48,943 nucleotides of DNA from Bacterioplanes sp. (lineage in GTDB: Bacteria; Pseudomonadota; Gammaproteobacteria; Pseudomonadales; Oceanobacteraceae): the NCBI GenBank assembly GCA_014859445.1, contig JACUUC010000023.1:1-48943 (forward strand). The letters are read 5' to 3'. Each line of letters starts with the position of its first letter. The first letter of the stretch is position 1. Positions 27,958-36,875 of this stretch are shown one piece after another. Under the pieces are notes generated by a model that worked only from the letters and a program-made list of their open reading frames with translations, was not told the DNA's origin and did not search any database. A program made the translations under genes and the position numbers.

Positions 27958-29136
27958 GTGGCGGATCCACACAGGCGATTGGTCGCAGGAATGCGACCTA
28001 ACGATGCAATGCACATTGGTCATTATCATGGCGCGGTGAAACATTGGGTTTATTTGCAGCATGAGTACGACTGCTATTTTTGTGTGAATGACTGGCAGGC
28101 CTTGGCGCAAGCGAAAGAAGCGCATCATGCTATCGCTCACAATAGCCAAAGTATGCTCATTAATTGGTTGGCGGCGGGCATTAAGCCTGGATCGGCCACT
28201 CTATTTCTTCAGAGTCATGTGCCAGAACTGGCCGAATTGCATGTGTTGTTGTCCATGATGGGGGTTGCCCAGTGGCAAGCCTTACAGGAACAGCAAGATG
28301 ACAAACCCTATCATTCCTTAACCAGTGATTTGCTGGTTTCCACACAAATGCTGGCTTTTCGAGCGGGTCATGTCTGGCGCAGTGATCGTTCTATGTTGTC
28401 GGTTCATTTAGCACAAGCGTTGGCGAAATCGTTTAACCAATATTACGGTGCTGAGCAGGATTACGAACGCAATGTGCAAAGCGCATTAATGCGCTTAGGC
28501 AAAAAAGTGGCTGGTCTGTACTCGTCGCTTCGAAAGGAGTATGTGGCTCGTGGCGATCAAGAAGCCTTGGCGACGGCGCAAGTCTTAGTACGTGACCAGC
28601 AAAGCATTGCCTTGGCGGATAAAGAACGCTTATTGGGGTATCTTGAAGGCGGTGGTAAAACCGTGTTGCATGAACCTCGGGTGTTTAATATTGATGCACC
28701 AACACTACCTGGTGCCGATGGTCAACGTATGACACTTGCGGCCACAAATCGCATTTTATTGCGAGCAGATGAGGACAGTGTTCATAAAGTGGTGCGCAAT
28801 ATGCCCACCGATCCGAATCGCATTCACTTGGCGGATGTTGGTGAGCCTGAAGCGTGTGCCGTGGGGCAGTGGCACCGTGTCTATCAAACTCAGGAAGGGT
28901 ATGCCGAAGTTGTTACGGGTTGTCATGCGGCGACGTTGGCTTGCTCAGACTGTAAAAAAACACTCGCTTGTTTCATTTCTGAAGAACAGGAACGACTTCG
29001 TCAACAAGCCAAGCCCTATTTGGATGATCTCGGTTACTTGAATACCATCTTGGCGGATGGGGCTGAAAAAGCACGTGATGAAGTGCAGGAAACATTGCGT
29101 GATGTGCGTGCCGCCATGGGATTGTTGCGTGTCTAG
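27958..29136 (+). CDS. Degenerate TrpRS paralogue, probably not a charging enzyme
   Basis: The 392-residue protein resembles the 400-residue TrpRS type: RRLVAGMRPNDAMHIGHYHG at the N-terminus keeps HIGH (19-22), and the C-terminus (CSDCKK, DVRAAMGLL) also matches. However, Gln130 stands where tryptophan-recognition Asp is expected (STQML for AADIL), PVGxDQxxHxE is replaced by WRSDRSMLSVHL (140-151), and KMSKS is RMTLA (257-261). The frame is open with normal codon use, so it is maintained. The GTG start has AGAGAGG upstream. It may be regulatory or a repurposed adenylating enzyme. Confidence 0.85.
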   Translation: MADPHRRLVAGMRPNDAMHIGHYHGAVKHWVYLQHEYDCYFCVNDWQALAQAKEAHHAIAHNSQSMLINWLAAGIKPGSATLFLQSHVPELAELHVLLSMMGVAQWQALQEQQDDKPYHSLTSDLLVSTQMLAFRAGHVWRSDRSMLSVHLAQALAKSFNQYYGAEQDYERNVQSALMRLGKKVAGLYSSLRKEYVARGDQEALATAQVLVRDQQSIALADKERLLGYLEGGGKTVLHEPRVFNIDAPTLPGADGQRMTLAATNRILLRADEDSVHKVVRNMPTDPNRIHLADVGEPEACAVGQWHRVYQTQEGYAEVVTGCHAATLACSDCKKTLACFISEEQERLRQQAKPYLDDLGYLNTILADGAEKARDEVQETLRDVRAAMGLLRV

Positions 29137-29159
29137 CAGCAGTGCAGGAGCATCATGAC

Positions 29160-29996
29160 ATGATCTCAGAGAGCGGTCACCTCGTGTCGCCTATCGCCCA
29201 TCTGCACGGTCAACCGATCGTGCAATTGCCATTGGATTTGTACATTCCTCCCGATGCCTTGGCCATTGTGCTAGAGCAATTTGAAGGCCCGTTAGATCTG
29301 CTGCTGTATCTGATTCGAAAACAAAATCTCGACATCTTGGATGTGCATGTTGCTGACATTGTTGATCAATACATGCAGTACATCGATTTGATGCAGGCAA
29401 TGCAGCTGGAATTAGCGGGTGAGTACCTCGTGATGGCGGCCATGTTGGCAGAAATCAAAAGTCGAATGTTGTTACCGAAGCCAGCGCATGATGAGAGTGA
29501 GGAGGAAGATCCTCGTGCAGAACTGATTCGACGATTGCAAGAGTATGAGCAATTTAAAGAAGCCGCTGAGCGATTGGATGAGTTGCCGCGATTGGAGCGA
29601 GATACTTTTTCCGTGATTGTGGATAACCCTTCGGTGACGCCAATCACGAACAACCCGGATGTTGAAATGCGCGAACTTATGTTGGCGTTTGCGTCCATAT
29701 TGCAACGTACTGAACGTTATGAGCATCACGAAGTGCATGCTGAGCAGCTGTCTACCCGAGAAAAAATGAGTGCCATTTTACGTCGTTTGCAGGGTGGGCA
29801 TTTTGTTCTTTTTCGTACCTTGTTTGACGGTGAAGGGCGATTGGGTTTGGTTGTGAGTTTTTTGGCAATATTGGAATTAGTGAAAGAGTCTCTGGTTGAT
29901 GTGGTGCAGCAAGAAGCATTATCTCCTTTGTATGTAAAACTGCGAGACAGTGATGTTGCGTTTGACGTTGATGCCAGGGAGGGGGTTGAGTCATGA
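29160..29996 (+). CDS. scpA: Segregation and condensation protein A
   Basis: ScpA is the kleisin that binds SMC and ScpB to condense chromosomes. The ATG at 29160 is favoured over the GTG at 29142 because AGGAG (29146-29150) is well spaced. The product is 278 residues. The N-terminal helical domain includes FEGPLDLLLYLIRKQNLDILDV, the ScpA signature, and LAGEYLVMAAMLAEIKSRMLLP. The C-terminal winged helix is at about 210-265. Four bases overlap scpB (ATGA). Confidence 0.95.
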   Translation: MISESGHLVSPIAHLHGQPIVQLPLDLYIPPDALAIVLEQFEGPLDLLLYLIRKQNLDILDVHVADIVDQYMQYIDLMQAMQLELAGEYLVMAAMLAEIKSRMLLPKPAHDESEEEDPRAELIRRLQEYEQFKEAAERLDELPRLERDTFSVIVDNPSVTPITNNPDVEMRELMLAFASILQRTERYEHHEVHAEQLSTREKMSAILRRLQGGHFVLFRTLFDGEGRLGLVVSFLAILELVKESLVDVVQQEALSPLYVKLRDSDVAFDVDAREGVES

Positions 29997-30901
29997 ACAA
30001 GATGGTCCTTACACACATTGTTGAAGCCGCATTGATGGCGTCTCAACAACCACTGTCCATCAGCCAGATACAATCCTTGTTTGATGATGCAGATATGCCG
30101 TCTGTAGCGACGCTGCGTGATGTGATGACGACCTTGATGGCAGAAACCGAGCATCGTGGCATTGAATTGATTGAAGTCGCCTCTGGCTTTCGCTATCAAG
30201 TGCGTTCGACATACGCGCCATGGGTCAGTCGACTATGGCAAGAGCGTCCTCCTCGTTATTCTAGGGCATTATTAGAAACCCTTGCTTTGATTGCTTATCG
30301 TCAGCCAATTACCCGTGGTGAAATCGAAGACGTCCGTGGTGTGGTGGTCAGTTCACAAATGATTCGGACCTTGCTTGAGCGTGAATGGATTCATGTGGTT
30401 GGCTACAAAGAGGTGCCAGGACGTCCGGCCCTATACGCGACGACGGCTCAGTTTTTGGATTATTTTGGGTTGCAGCATTTGCAGCAATTGCCTACGTTAA
30501 CCGAGATTCAAAGCGTGGCCGCGCAAGAGTACGACGATCGTCAACGATCGTTGATGGCCAATGACGCCGCTACCAGCTCGGAACGAAGCGAGCATGTTCA
30601 GCGCTCGTTGGACGAAGTCGTCGCTCATGAGGTCGACGTGTTACAAACGACCGCTGAAGAATTGGCTACGGCAGAAGCATTGCTGGCTCAGGTGGAAAAA
30701 AACGTATTTAATAGCGGCCCTAGCGACCATGCGAAATCGTCAGTGGATTTTGGTGGCCTGTTGGCACGTCAGCAAGAACGTGAGCAACGGCGTATGGCGC
30801 AAACACACACAGAACCTCTGAGCGATGATCGCTCAGTCATGAAGAATGACGTTATATCGGCCGAGCCGAGCAAACCGTCGGGAGAAGAAAACGATGCATG
30901 A
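29993..30901 (+). CDS. scpB: Segregation and condensation protein B
   Basis: ScpB dimerises and binds ScpA. Two winged helices occupy about residues 5-170; signatures include [16 protein letters not shown] and [26 protein letters not shown], then [21 protein letters not shown]. The last 120 residues are low-complexity, acidic and Gln/Ser rich, longer than in minimal ScpB proteins, and probably disordered. The start overlaps the scpA stop. The end overlaps rluB by 8 bases, so the three genes are one translationally linked set. Confidence 0.94.
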   Translation: MNKMVLTHIVEAALMASQQPLSISQIQSLFDDADMPSVATLRDVMTTLMAETEHRGIELIEVASGFRYQVRSTYAPWVSRLWQERPPRYSRALLETLALIAYRQPITRGEIEDVRGVVVSSQMIRTLLEREWIHVVGYKEVPGRPALYATTAQFLDYFGLQHLQQLPTLTEIQSVAAQEYDDRQRSLMANDAATSSERSEHVQRSLDEVVAHEVDVLQTTAEELATAEALLAQVEKNVFNSGPSDHAKSSVDFGGLLARQQEREQRRMAQTHTEPLSDDRSVMKNDVISAEPSKPSGEENDA

Positions 30902-31742
30902 ACGAATTCAAAAATTATTGGCTGTAACGGGTATGGCCTCTCGCCGTGAGGCAGAGCGCTGGATCGAGCAAGGTCGTGTTACGGTCAATGGCGTGAAAGC
31001 GGTATTGGGTGATCGAGCTGGGCGACACGATGACGTTCGTGTTGATGGTCGTCCCATTGATTTGGCCGAAGCCGGTCGTACTCGTCGCGTCTTGGCTTAC
31101 AACAAACCCATTGGGGAAGTGACCAGTCGTACGGATCCTGAAGGTCGTCCAACGGTATTTGATCATTTGCCGCGCACTAAGGGAGAGCGCTGGATCAATG
31201 TTGGGCGCTTGGATATTAACACCAGCGGCTTATTGTTATTCACGACCGATGGTGAATTGGCGAACAAACTGATGCACCCTTCTTCCGAGGTGGATCGTGA
31301 GTACGCTGTTCGAGTACGTGGTGAGGTCGATGAGGCCATGATCGAACGATTGAAAGAAGGCGTCATGCTCGACGATGGCATTGCGCGCTTCACGGATGTG
31401 AAGTTCTTTGATGGTGAAGGTCAAAACAAGTGGTTCCATGTCGTGCTCATGGAGGGTAAAAACCGTGAAGTACGTCGTTTATGGGAAAGCCAAGGCATCG
31501 AGGTCAGTCGCTTAAAGCGCGTTCGCTACGGCTGTATCTTTTTGCCTGCGAATATTCCAGTGGGAACTTGGGTTGAGCTGGGTCAAAAAGAAATTAATGA
31601 CTTATCCGATCTGGTGGGTATTGAAAGGAAAAAGACGCGTCGTTTAATTGGCAAAGAGAAAGAGGTGTTTGAGCGTCAACAAAAACGCCAAAAAATTCGC
31701 CAAACGGCTGGAACTCGACGTGGAGCAGCGAAAGAGAGTTGA
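30894..31742 (+). CDS. rluB: 23S rRNA pseudouridine-2605 synthase RluB
   Basis: RluB isomerises U2605 of 23S rRNA. I place the start at ATG 30894, which gives [29 protein letters not shown], an S4 RNA-binding domain at the usual N-terminus, and 282 residues. The catalytic segment [21 protein letters not shown] holds the conserved Asp. [25 protein letters not shown] is the family C-terminal motif. The last 40 residues are highly basic ([20 protein letters not shown]). RluE or RluF are unlikely because of the S4 domain and position after scpB. Confidence 0.92.
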   Translation: MHERIQKLLAVTGMASRREAERWIEQGRVTVNGVKAVLGDRAGRHDDVRVDGRPIDLAEAGRTRRVLAYNKPIGEVTSRTDPEGRPTVFDHLPRTKGERWINVGRLDINTSGLLLFTTDGELANKLMHPSSEVDREYAVRVRGEVDEAMIERLKEGVMLDDGIARFTDVKFFDGEGQNKWFHVVLMEGKNREVRRLWESQGIEVSRLKRVRYGCIFLPANIPVGTWVELGQKEINDLSDLVGIERKKTRRLIGKEKEVFERQQKRQKIRQTAGTRRGAAKES

Positions 31743-31779
31743 GTTGGCGAGTAAAACCGCGCTGTTTTCGTATGGTTTT

Positions 31780-31805
31780 AGGTGTCAACGTCCTTGTTGG
31801 CACCT
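31780..31805. terminator. Hairpin between convergent rluB and GGDEF genes
   Basis: AGGTGTCAAC pairs with GTTGGCACCT (10 bp, one G-T pair) around a six-base loop. It lies between two converging genes. A TTTT run abuts its 5' side; there is no T tract on the 3' side, so termination strength is uncertain. Confidence 0.5.
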
Positions 31806-31828
31806 TCGATGTCTTCTCAATCCTTACG

Positions 31829-32779
31829 TTATTCAGTCAGTCCTTTAGCGCTCAGCTGTGATTGTTCTTGATCGGTAATGACACGATTGCGACCACTGCG
31901 CTTGGCTTGGTACAGCGCACCATCCGCTCGTTGAATCAAGCTTTCCATATCGTCTTCGTCGTTCATCGTGGCACAACCAATGCTAGTGGTAATTTTCAGC
32001 ATCTGTTCTTTGTGCTCAAACTGCAATTCCGCAATGCTGTGTCGTATCCGTTCGGCAATCCGCAATGCGCCGCCATGGTTGGCATTGCTGAGCATGATCA
32101 AAAACTCTTCACCGCCATAACGAAAGCACATGTCCGTCTGACGAATGCACTGAAGGATGCAGTTTGCCGCTGAAATGAGTACTTGGTCGCCTGTGCAGTG
32201 GCCATAACGATCGTTTACCTGTTTGAACTTGTCCAGGTCTAGCATCAATAACGATAAGGGTTGGTTGTGACGTTTTGCCATCTCGATTTCGCGGCTCAAC
32301 GTGTTGTTTAATGCGGCACGGTTGCCGGTGCCTGTTAATGGATCGCGAAATGCCGCTTGTAAGGCCTCTTGGTAGCGTAAAGCGTTGCGCACTGGATAAA
32401 CCAATGTGCTCATAAGGCCCTCAATATTAGCAAGCTCATGTTCGCGATAGCGTGTTGAACGATGAAAGGTAATGTCTCCCATCATTTGGTTTTGTGTTTG
32501 CAATTGGTAACTGACGCTGTGCGTACTTAAACGACCGCACTGGTGAGTTAAACTGAGTGCATCATGTTGATAGCTTATGCCATCTACCAGTACGGCATTT
32601 TGAATCTCACTGAAGAATATTTCCAGTAATTGATTCAAGTCTAGGGTGACCTGCAGCTTTCCGGCTAAGCGTAACAGCAGCTCGGGCCGTAAATCTGGCT
32701 TTGGCGCTAGGTCGCTGAATGCTGAGATAATGTTGTCCGTGCGTTCGGCTGTGCCGTTGCTGTGTAGCGGACTCACCAT
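31829..32779 (-). CDS. Diguanylate cyclase (GGDEF) with GAF-like N-terminus
   Basis: The 316-residue protein should make cyclic di-GMP from GTP. The catalytic motif is GGEEF at residues 222-226, and the product-inhibition site is RQTD at 213-216, five residues upstream, so feedback control is likely intact. Residues about 30-140 (LAGKLQVTLDLNQLLEIFFSEI...VYPVRNALRYQEAL) look like a divergent GAF domain that could sense a ligand. No membrane segment is present. It is convergent with rluB; its own start faces a 363-base AT-rich gap. Confidence 0.9.
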   Translation of the reverse strand: MVSPLHSNGTAERTDNIISAFSDLAPKPDLRPELLLRLAGKLQVTLDLNQLLEIFFSEIQNAVLVDGISYQHDALSLTHQCGRLSTHSVSYQLQTQNQMMGDITFHRSTRYREHELANIEGLMSTLVYPVRNALRYQEALQAAFRDPLTGTGNRAALNNTLSREIEMAKRHNQPLSLLMLDLDKFKQVNDRYGHCTGDQVLISAANCILQCIRQTDMCFRYGGEEFLIMLSNANHGGALRIAERIRHSIAELQFEHKEQMLKITTSIGCATMNDEDDMESLIQRADGALYQAKRSGRNRVITDQEQSQLSAKGLTE

Positions 32780-33142
32780 GAGTCACCTCATACCGTTTAT
32801 CGAATATGCAGGGTATTAAGCGAATATCGTGCCAACTCATAAATATCGAATATTTTCTATATATATCAGTATCTTACGATTCTTTTTATTGGTTTTTACG
32901 GATTATCTAACGATATTTTGACGAATAAATGGTCTTTTCTGTGTGCTAAATTGTAAAAAAATGACGGCTTCGAGTTGTTTTTGTGATGTTTTTTTGACTC
33001 TCGGGTGTGTTGGCGTACCGAGTGCTGCGTTATTTTTGGGTGAGGCGGTTTTTTTTGATAGCCAAACGGTGATGAAACGGAGATGGTGCGTGAATCAGCG
33101 GCAATGTTTGTCATTCTTTGCCGCTGTGTGCTGTTGCTGTGG
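32780..33142. other. AT-rich intergenic region upstream of the GGDEF gene
   Basis: I see no gene here. Near the GGDEF start the word CGAATAT occurs three times, and AATAT-CGA-ATATT at 32842-32854 is a hyphenated palindrome; these could be regulatory. A stem AGCGGCAA/TTGCCGCT (33097-33104 with 33118-33125) lies just past the yciK stop but has no T tract. The rest holds T-runs only. Confidence 0.6.
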
Positions 33143-33892
33143 TTAGACTGAGCGTGGTTCTTGTGCGTTTAGGCTTTGTCCATGGGTTCCCAGTGAGCTG
33201 GGGCTCATTAGATGTAAGTAGAGTGGCATGATGCTGTCGGGTTCTGGGACGCTGCTAGGATGTTCGGCAGGGTAGGCCAGAGCGCGCATGCCTGTTCTCG
33301 TTCCGCCAGGATTGATGCAGTTGACTCGAATTTGACTGGTATTTTCCAGCTCCTCTGCCAACACTTGCATGAGGCCTTCGGTGGCGAATTTGGAAATGGA
33401 GTACGCTCCCCAGTATGCGCGGCCTTTGCGTCCGACGCTGCTGGTCGTCAAGATAATGGATGCGTCGGCCGGTGCTTTACGCAACAGTGGCAGTGCGTAT
33501 TTGCAAAGCAAAAACTGACTGTTGATGTTGATTTGCATGACCTTTTGCCAAGTATCCCAGTGGTAATTTTCCAATGGTGTGCGCTGGCCGAGCACGCCGG
33601 CATTGAGCAGCAGGCCATCGAGGTGGCCAAAGTTTTGTTCGATGAGTGATGCCAGTTCTTTAAAAGCATGCTCGTCGGTGTTAGCCAAGTCAAATGGCAG
33701 AACTGCGGCCTGTGCTAAGCCTTCTTGCTCAATTAAATCGTAAGTTTCATTCAGCGCTGCTTGTGTGCGTCCGAGTAATAAGACGGTTGCGCCGGCGCGT
33801 GCGTAGGCAAGTGCCGCACTGCGGCCAATGCCATAGCCTGCGCCAGTGACTAGGATGATGCGGTTGCTGAGATCGTGTTCAATGGGTGCCAT
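33143..33892 (-). CDS. yciK: Short-chain dehydrogenase YciK
   Basis: The 249-residue Rossmann-fold protein has TGAGYGIG (16-23) for NAD(P) binding, NAG at 97-99, and the catalytic Ser152, Tyr164 and Lys168 (AYSISK). Sequence style and position next to ubiG and the HAD phosphatase match YciK, a predicted short-chain oxidoreductase of unknown substrate. It is the last gene of the minus-strand set mtaD-ubiG-mupP-yciK, 36 bases after the phosphatase gene. Confidence 0.9.
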   Translation of the reverse strand: MAPIEHDLSNRIILVTGAGYGIGRSAALAYARAGATVLLLGRTQAALNETYDLIEQEGLAQAAVLPFDLANTDEHAFKELASLIEQNFGHLDGLLLNAGVLGQRTPLENYHWDTWQKVMQININSQFLLCKYALPLLRKAPADASIILTTSSVGRKGRAYWGAYSISKFATEGLMQVLAEELENTSQIRVNCINPGGTRTGMRALAYPAEHPSSVPEPDSIMPLYLHLMSPSSLGTHGQSLNAQEPRSV

Positions 33893-33928
33893 GTGTTTTC
33901 CAAAAGTCGAGCGTGTCAGTGTGAGTGT

Positions 33929-34579
33929 TCAGGATGAAACTAATAATTCGCGCGGATGCTGAATGATCCAGTCAGCTTGCCATTGTTCAATGTCATCATG
34001 AGGCTCAATGTATCCAAACGCCGCTGCGATGGTGATCATATTGGCGGCATTACCTGCGTTAATGTCGCGCACGTGGTCGCCGACGTACCAGCAGTCACGG
34101 ACATCGACATTCAATTGTTTTGCCGCCAGCAATAATGGCTCAGGATGTGGTTTGGGGTGTTGAACATCCTCAGGGCAGATGACTAGTGGTGCGTGCAATG
34201 GTAAGCGCGCAAGTAAGGCATCGGTATAGCGTCTTGGTTTATTGGTGACGATGCCCCAGGCAATATGACGTTGCTCTAGCTCGGCCAGTACATCTGCGAA
34301 CCCATCAAATAGTCCACTGGCACTGCCAATGTTGGCTAAATAGCGCTCAAGCAGTGTGTGGCGATAGGCCATAAACTCGGGATGATCCGTATCGATTTCC
34401 CAGGTAAGTTGAGTGAGGGCCATACCACCGTTGCTCACTTGGGCGCGAATAAGGTGATGAGGAAGAGTTGGCAGTGCGGCTTCCGCTCGTAACTCATTGA
34501 TGACGTCAAAGAAATCGGGCGCGCTGTCGATCAGCGTGCCGTCTAGGTCGAACAAAATGGCCTTGGGTTGTGGTGTCAT
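33929..34579 (-). CDS. mupP: HAD phosphatase, MupP or Gph-like
   Basis: The 216-residue HAD-fold protein has [14 protein letters not shown] (motif I with both Asp), [13 protein letters not shown] (motif II/III region) and [17 protein letters not shown] (motif IV). In Pseudomonas the gene between ubiG and yciK is MupP, which removes the 6-phosphate from MurNAc-6-phosphate in cell-wall recycling, and this gene has the same neighbours. By sequence alone phosphoglycolate phosphatase (Gph) cannot be excluded. The start overlaps the ubiG stop (ATGA). Confidence 0.82.
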   Translation of the reverse strand: MTPQPKAILFDLDGTLIDSAPDFFDVINELRAEAALPTLPHHLIRAQVSNGGMALTQLTWEIDTDHPEFMAYRHTLLERYLANIGSASGLFDGFADVLAELEQRHIAWGIVTNKPRRYTDALLARLPLHAPLVICPEDVQHPKPHPEPLLLAAKQLNVDVRDCWYVGDHVRDINAGNAANMITIAAAFGYIEPHDDIEQWQADWIIQHPRELLVSS

Positions 34580-35304
34580 TGGCTGGTCGATCCTGCCTTA
34601 CGAGTGGTTACCATGTAATTGACGCTGACGTCTTTTGCATTCAAGGCATAGGTCTTACGAATTGGGTTGTAGGTCATGCCGGTCATATCGACTACGTCTA
34701 ATTGCGCTGTTCGCGCCCAGCGAGTTAGCTCACTCGGTTTGATGAATTTATGGTAATCATGAGTGCCGGCGGGCAGTAGGCGTAGAATGTATTCCGCACC
34801 AATGATGGCAAATAAGTACGATTTTGGATTGCGATTCAGGGTTGAAAAGAATACGTAACCACCCGGTTTGACCAACCGTTGGCAAGCCGCAATGATGGCG
34901 GCAGGATCTGGTACGTGTTCGAGCATTTCTAAGCAGGTGACGACATCAAATTGTTCCGGCATCTCTTCGGCAAGTTGTTCGACGGTGATACGACGGTAGT
35001 CAATATCGACACCGGATTCAAGCGCGTGCAATTTGGCGACATTGAGGGGCGCTTCACCCATGTCGATGCCGGTGACGTCTGCGCCTCGTTGGGCCATGCT
35101 TTCGGATAAGATGCCACCACCACAACCCACATCCAGTACTTTTTTGCCGGCAAGAAACGCGCGTTCATCGATGTAGTTGCAGCGTAGGGGATTGATGTCG
35201 TGTAGGGGTTTAAATTCGCTTTCGCGATCCCACCAGCGACTGGCCAGTGCTTCAAATTTGGCAATTTCAGCATTATCGACGTTCAGTGACTCGGTGTTAT
35301 TCAT
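34576..35304 (-). CDS. ubiG: Ubiquinone biosynthesis O-methyltransferase
   Basis: UbiG carries out both O-methylations in ubiquinone synthesis. The 242-residue protein shows [21 protein letters not shown], typical of Ubi[26 protein letters not shown] (SAM loop), and [16 protein letters not shown]. The [14 protein letters not shown] segment completes the family profile. It starts 15 bases after mtaD stops, and its stop overlaps the phosphatase start. Confidence 0.96.
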   Translation of the reverse strand: MNNTESLNVDNAEIAKFEALASRWWDRESEFKPLHDINPLRCNYIDERAFLAGKKVLDVGCGGGILSESMAQRGADVTGIDMGEAPLNVAKLHALESGVDIDYRRITVEQLAEEMPEQFDVVTCLEMLEHVPDPAAIIAACQRLVKPGGYVFFSTLNRNPKSYLFAIIGAEYILRLLPAGTHDYHKFIKPSELTRWARTAQLDVVDMTGMTYNPIRKTYALNAKDVSVNYMVTTRKAGSTSQ

Positions 35305-35319
35305 CGGTGTGTCTCCGTA

Positions 35320-36627
35320 TTAGGATGCGCTAATTCGTTGACCCCAGGCGTTGGCCCGTTGTCGTAGCGATGATTCGTCATGGCGACAAAGTGTGCCATC
35401 GTCCAGTAAACATTGTCCGGCAACCCATACGTAGCGTGTGGCGTGGCTGCTGTCGGTATAGACCAGTTGAGAGATGGGGTCGTATACGGGCAATTGATTC
35501 AGTTGGTTCAGATCAACGGCCTGCATATCGGCCCATTTGCCAACGCACAGTGAGCCGGTTTCGTGCTCAATGCCGAGTGCTTTTGCACCGCCCAGTGTGG
35601 CCATGGTTAATGCTTCTAGTGCGGGTAGTGCCATTGCATCTTGGGCAACGCTCTTTGCTAAAAGTGCCGCTGTTTTCAGTTCGGATTGAATATTCAAGTC
35701 GTTGTTGCTGGCCGCGCCATCGGTACCAAGCCCGACGGTGATGCCTGCACGCAGCAATGCGTTGCTTGGGCAAAATCCGCTGGCGAGTTTTAGATTGGAT
35801 TCGGGGCAGTGAATGATGCTGGCACCGGTTTTTTGCAATAACTGTATGTCGCTGTCACTTACTTGGGTCATGTGGACGCAACTGACTCGCTCTGTGAGGA
35901 AGCCTAGGTTGGCTAGGCGTTCGATGGGACGGCATTGATAGTGCTCAACGCTCTGTAAAACCTCAAAGGCGGTTTCATGCAGATGAATTTGTACGGGAAT
36001 GTCGAGTTGGTCGGCTAGGGTGGTGATTTCTGACAGCGGTTCATTCGACACCGTATAAGGTGCGTGTGGACCTAAGCCAACGGTAATGCGTTCGTGATGT
36101 TTGTAGCGATCGTGCAAGGCAATGGCCTTGCGCAGATATTCATCGGCGTTCTGTGCGTAATTGGTCGGAAAGTCCAAAATGGGAGCAAATGTCACATTGC
36201 GAATGCCACTAGCAATGGCAATGTCAATGGCGCTTTCGGGATAAAAATACATGTCGGCATAGGTGGTCGTGCCGCAGCGGACCATTTCACTGATGGCCAG
36301 CTCAGTACCATCACGAATGAAGTCGTGATCCACCCAGCGACCTTCGGCTGGCCAGATGTGTTGTTCTAGCCAGGTCATGAGGGGTAGGTCATCGGCCATG
36401 CCGCGAAATAACGACATGGCAGCATGACCGTGGGCGTTGATATAACCTGGTAGGATCACGTGATGTGGTAGCTCAATCACACGCTCTGCGGTGTGCGTGG
36501 TTGCGCTCTGGTCTTGGATGGCTAGGATTCGACCATCGTTAATGAACAGTGCTTGATGGTGCAGAAGCGGTTTGGGGCCGCTGATGGGAACAACCCAGCG
36601 GGCGTTGATTTGTAATTCCGCTTGCAT
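35320..36627 (-). CDS. mtaD: TRZ/ATZ family amidohydrolase, MTA/SAH deaminase type
   Basis: The 435-residue metal-dependent amidohydrolase has the first ligand motif PGYINAHGHAAMSLFRG, HLHET for the second His region, and GLGTDGAASNNDLNI with the metal-binding Asp. The family includes 5'-methylthioadenosine/S-adenosylhomocysteine deaminases; partners such as MTA would be by-products of SAM use. Its position before ubiG matches the Pseudomonas arrangement. Substrate is inferred. It is divergent from gyrA. Confidence 0.87.
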   Translation of the reverse strand: MQAELQINARWVVPISGPKPLLHHQALFINDGRILAIQDQSATTHTAERVIELPHHVILPGYINAHGHAAMSLFRGMADDLPLMTWLEQHIWPAEGRWVDHDFIRDGTELAISEMVRCGTTTYADMYFYPESAIDIAIASGIRNVTFAPILDFPTNYAQNADEYLRKAIALHDRYKHHERITVGLGPHAPYTVSNEPLSEITTLADQLDIPVQIHLHETAFEVLQSVEHYQCRPIERLANLGFLTERVSCVHMTQVSDSDIQLLQKTGASIIHCPESNLKLASGFCPSNALLRAGITVGLGTDGAASNNDLNIQSELKTAALLAKSVAQDAMALPALEALTMATLGGAKALGIEHETGSLCVGKWADMQAVDLNQLNQLPVYDPISQLVYTDSSHATRYVWVAGQCLLDDGTLCRHDESSLRQRANAWGQRISAS

Positions 36628-36746
36628 GAAACAGGCATCCTAATAGGTTGATGGGACGCATTATAAACAGCCTTGGCGTGAATGGCGACCATTGCACAAG
36701 GCGTGTGTGCGGATGTTGCTTGCCCCCTAGGTATCTCGTTGATTTA

Positions 36747-36755
36747 TGGTATGAT
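36747..36755 (+). promoter_or_regulatory. Candidate extended -10 promoter for gyrA
   Basis: TG-G-TATGAT is an extended -10 element (five of six matches to TATAAT) in the 248-base gap between divergent mtaD and gyrA. No good -35 hexamer is at the right distance, which extended -10 promoters tolerate. It is 121 bases upstream of the gyrA ATG. Confidence 0.4.
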
Positions 36756-36875
36756 TCTGACTTTATTGGCAGGCAGCATGAATTTACACAAATCGTGCCA
36801 GCAACCAGCAACAAGGACAGAGTCACCAGTCGAACAATAATCCGGTGATCCGCAAAACACACAGGCCGAGTATCT

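Noticed and set aside
27958-29136. Second TrpRS as an antibiotic-resistant duplicate such as indolmycin-resistant TrpRS
   Set aside because: Resistant TrpRS copies keep KMSKS and the Trp-binding Asp, whereas both are lost here.
33097-33125. AGCGGCAA/TTGCCGCT inverted repeat downstream of yciK
   Set aside because: The 13-base loop and absence of a T tract on the minus strand make terminator function unlikely; kept only as a note in the intergenic entry.
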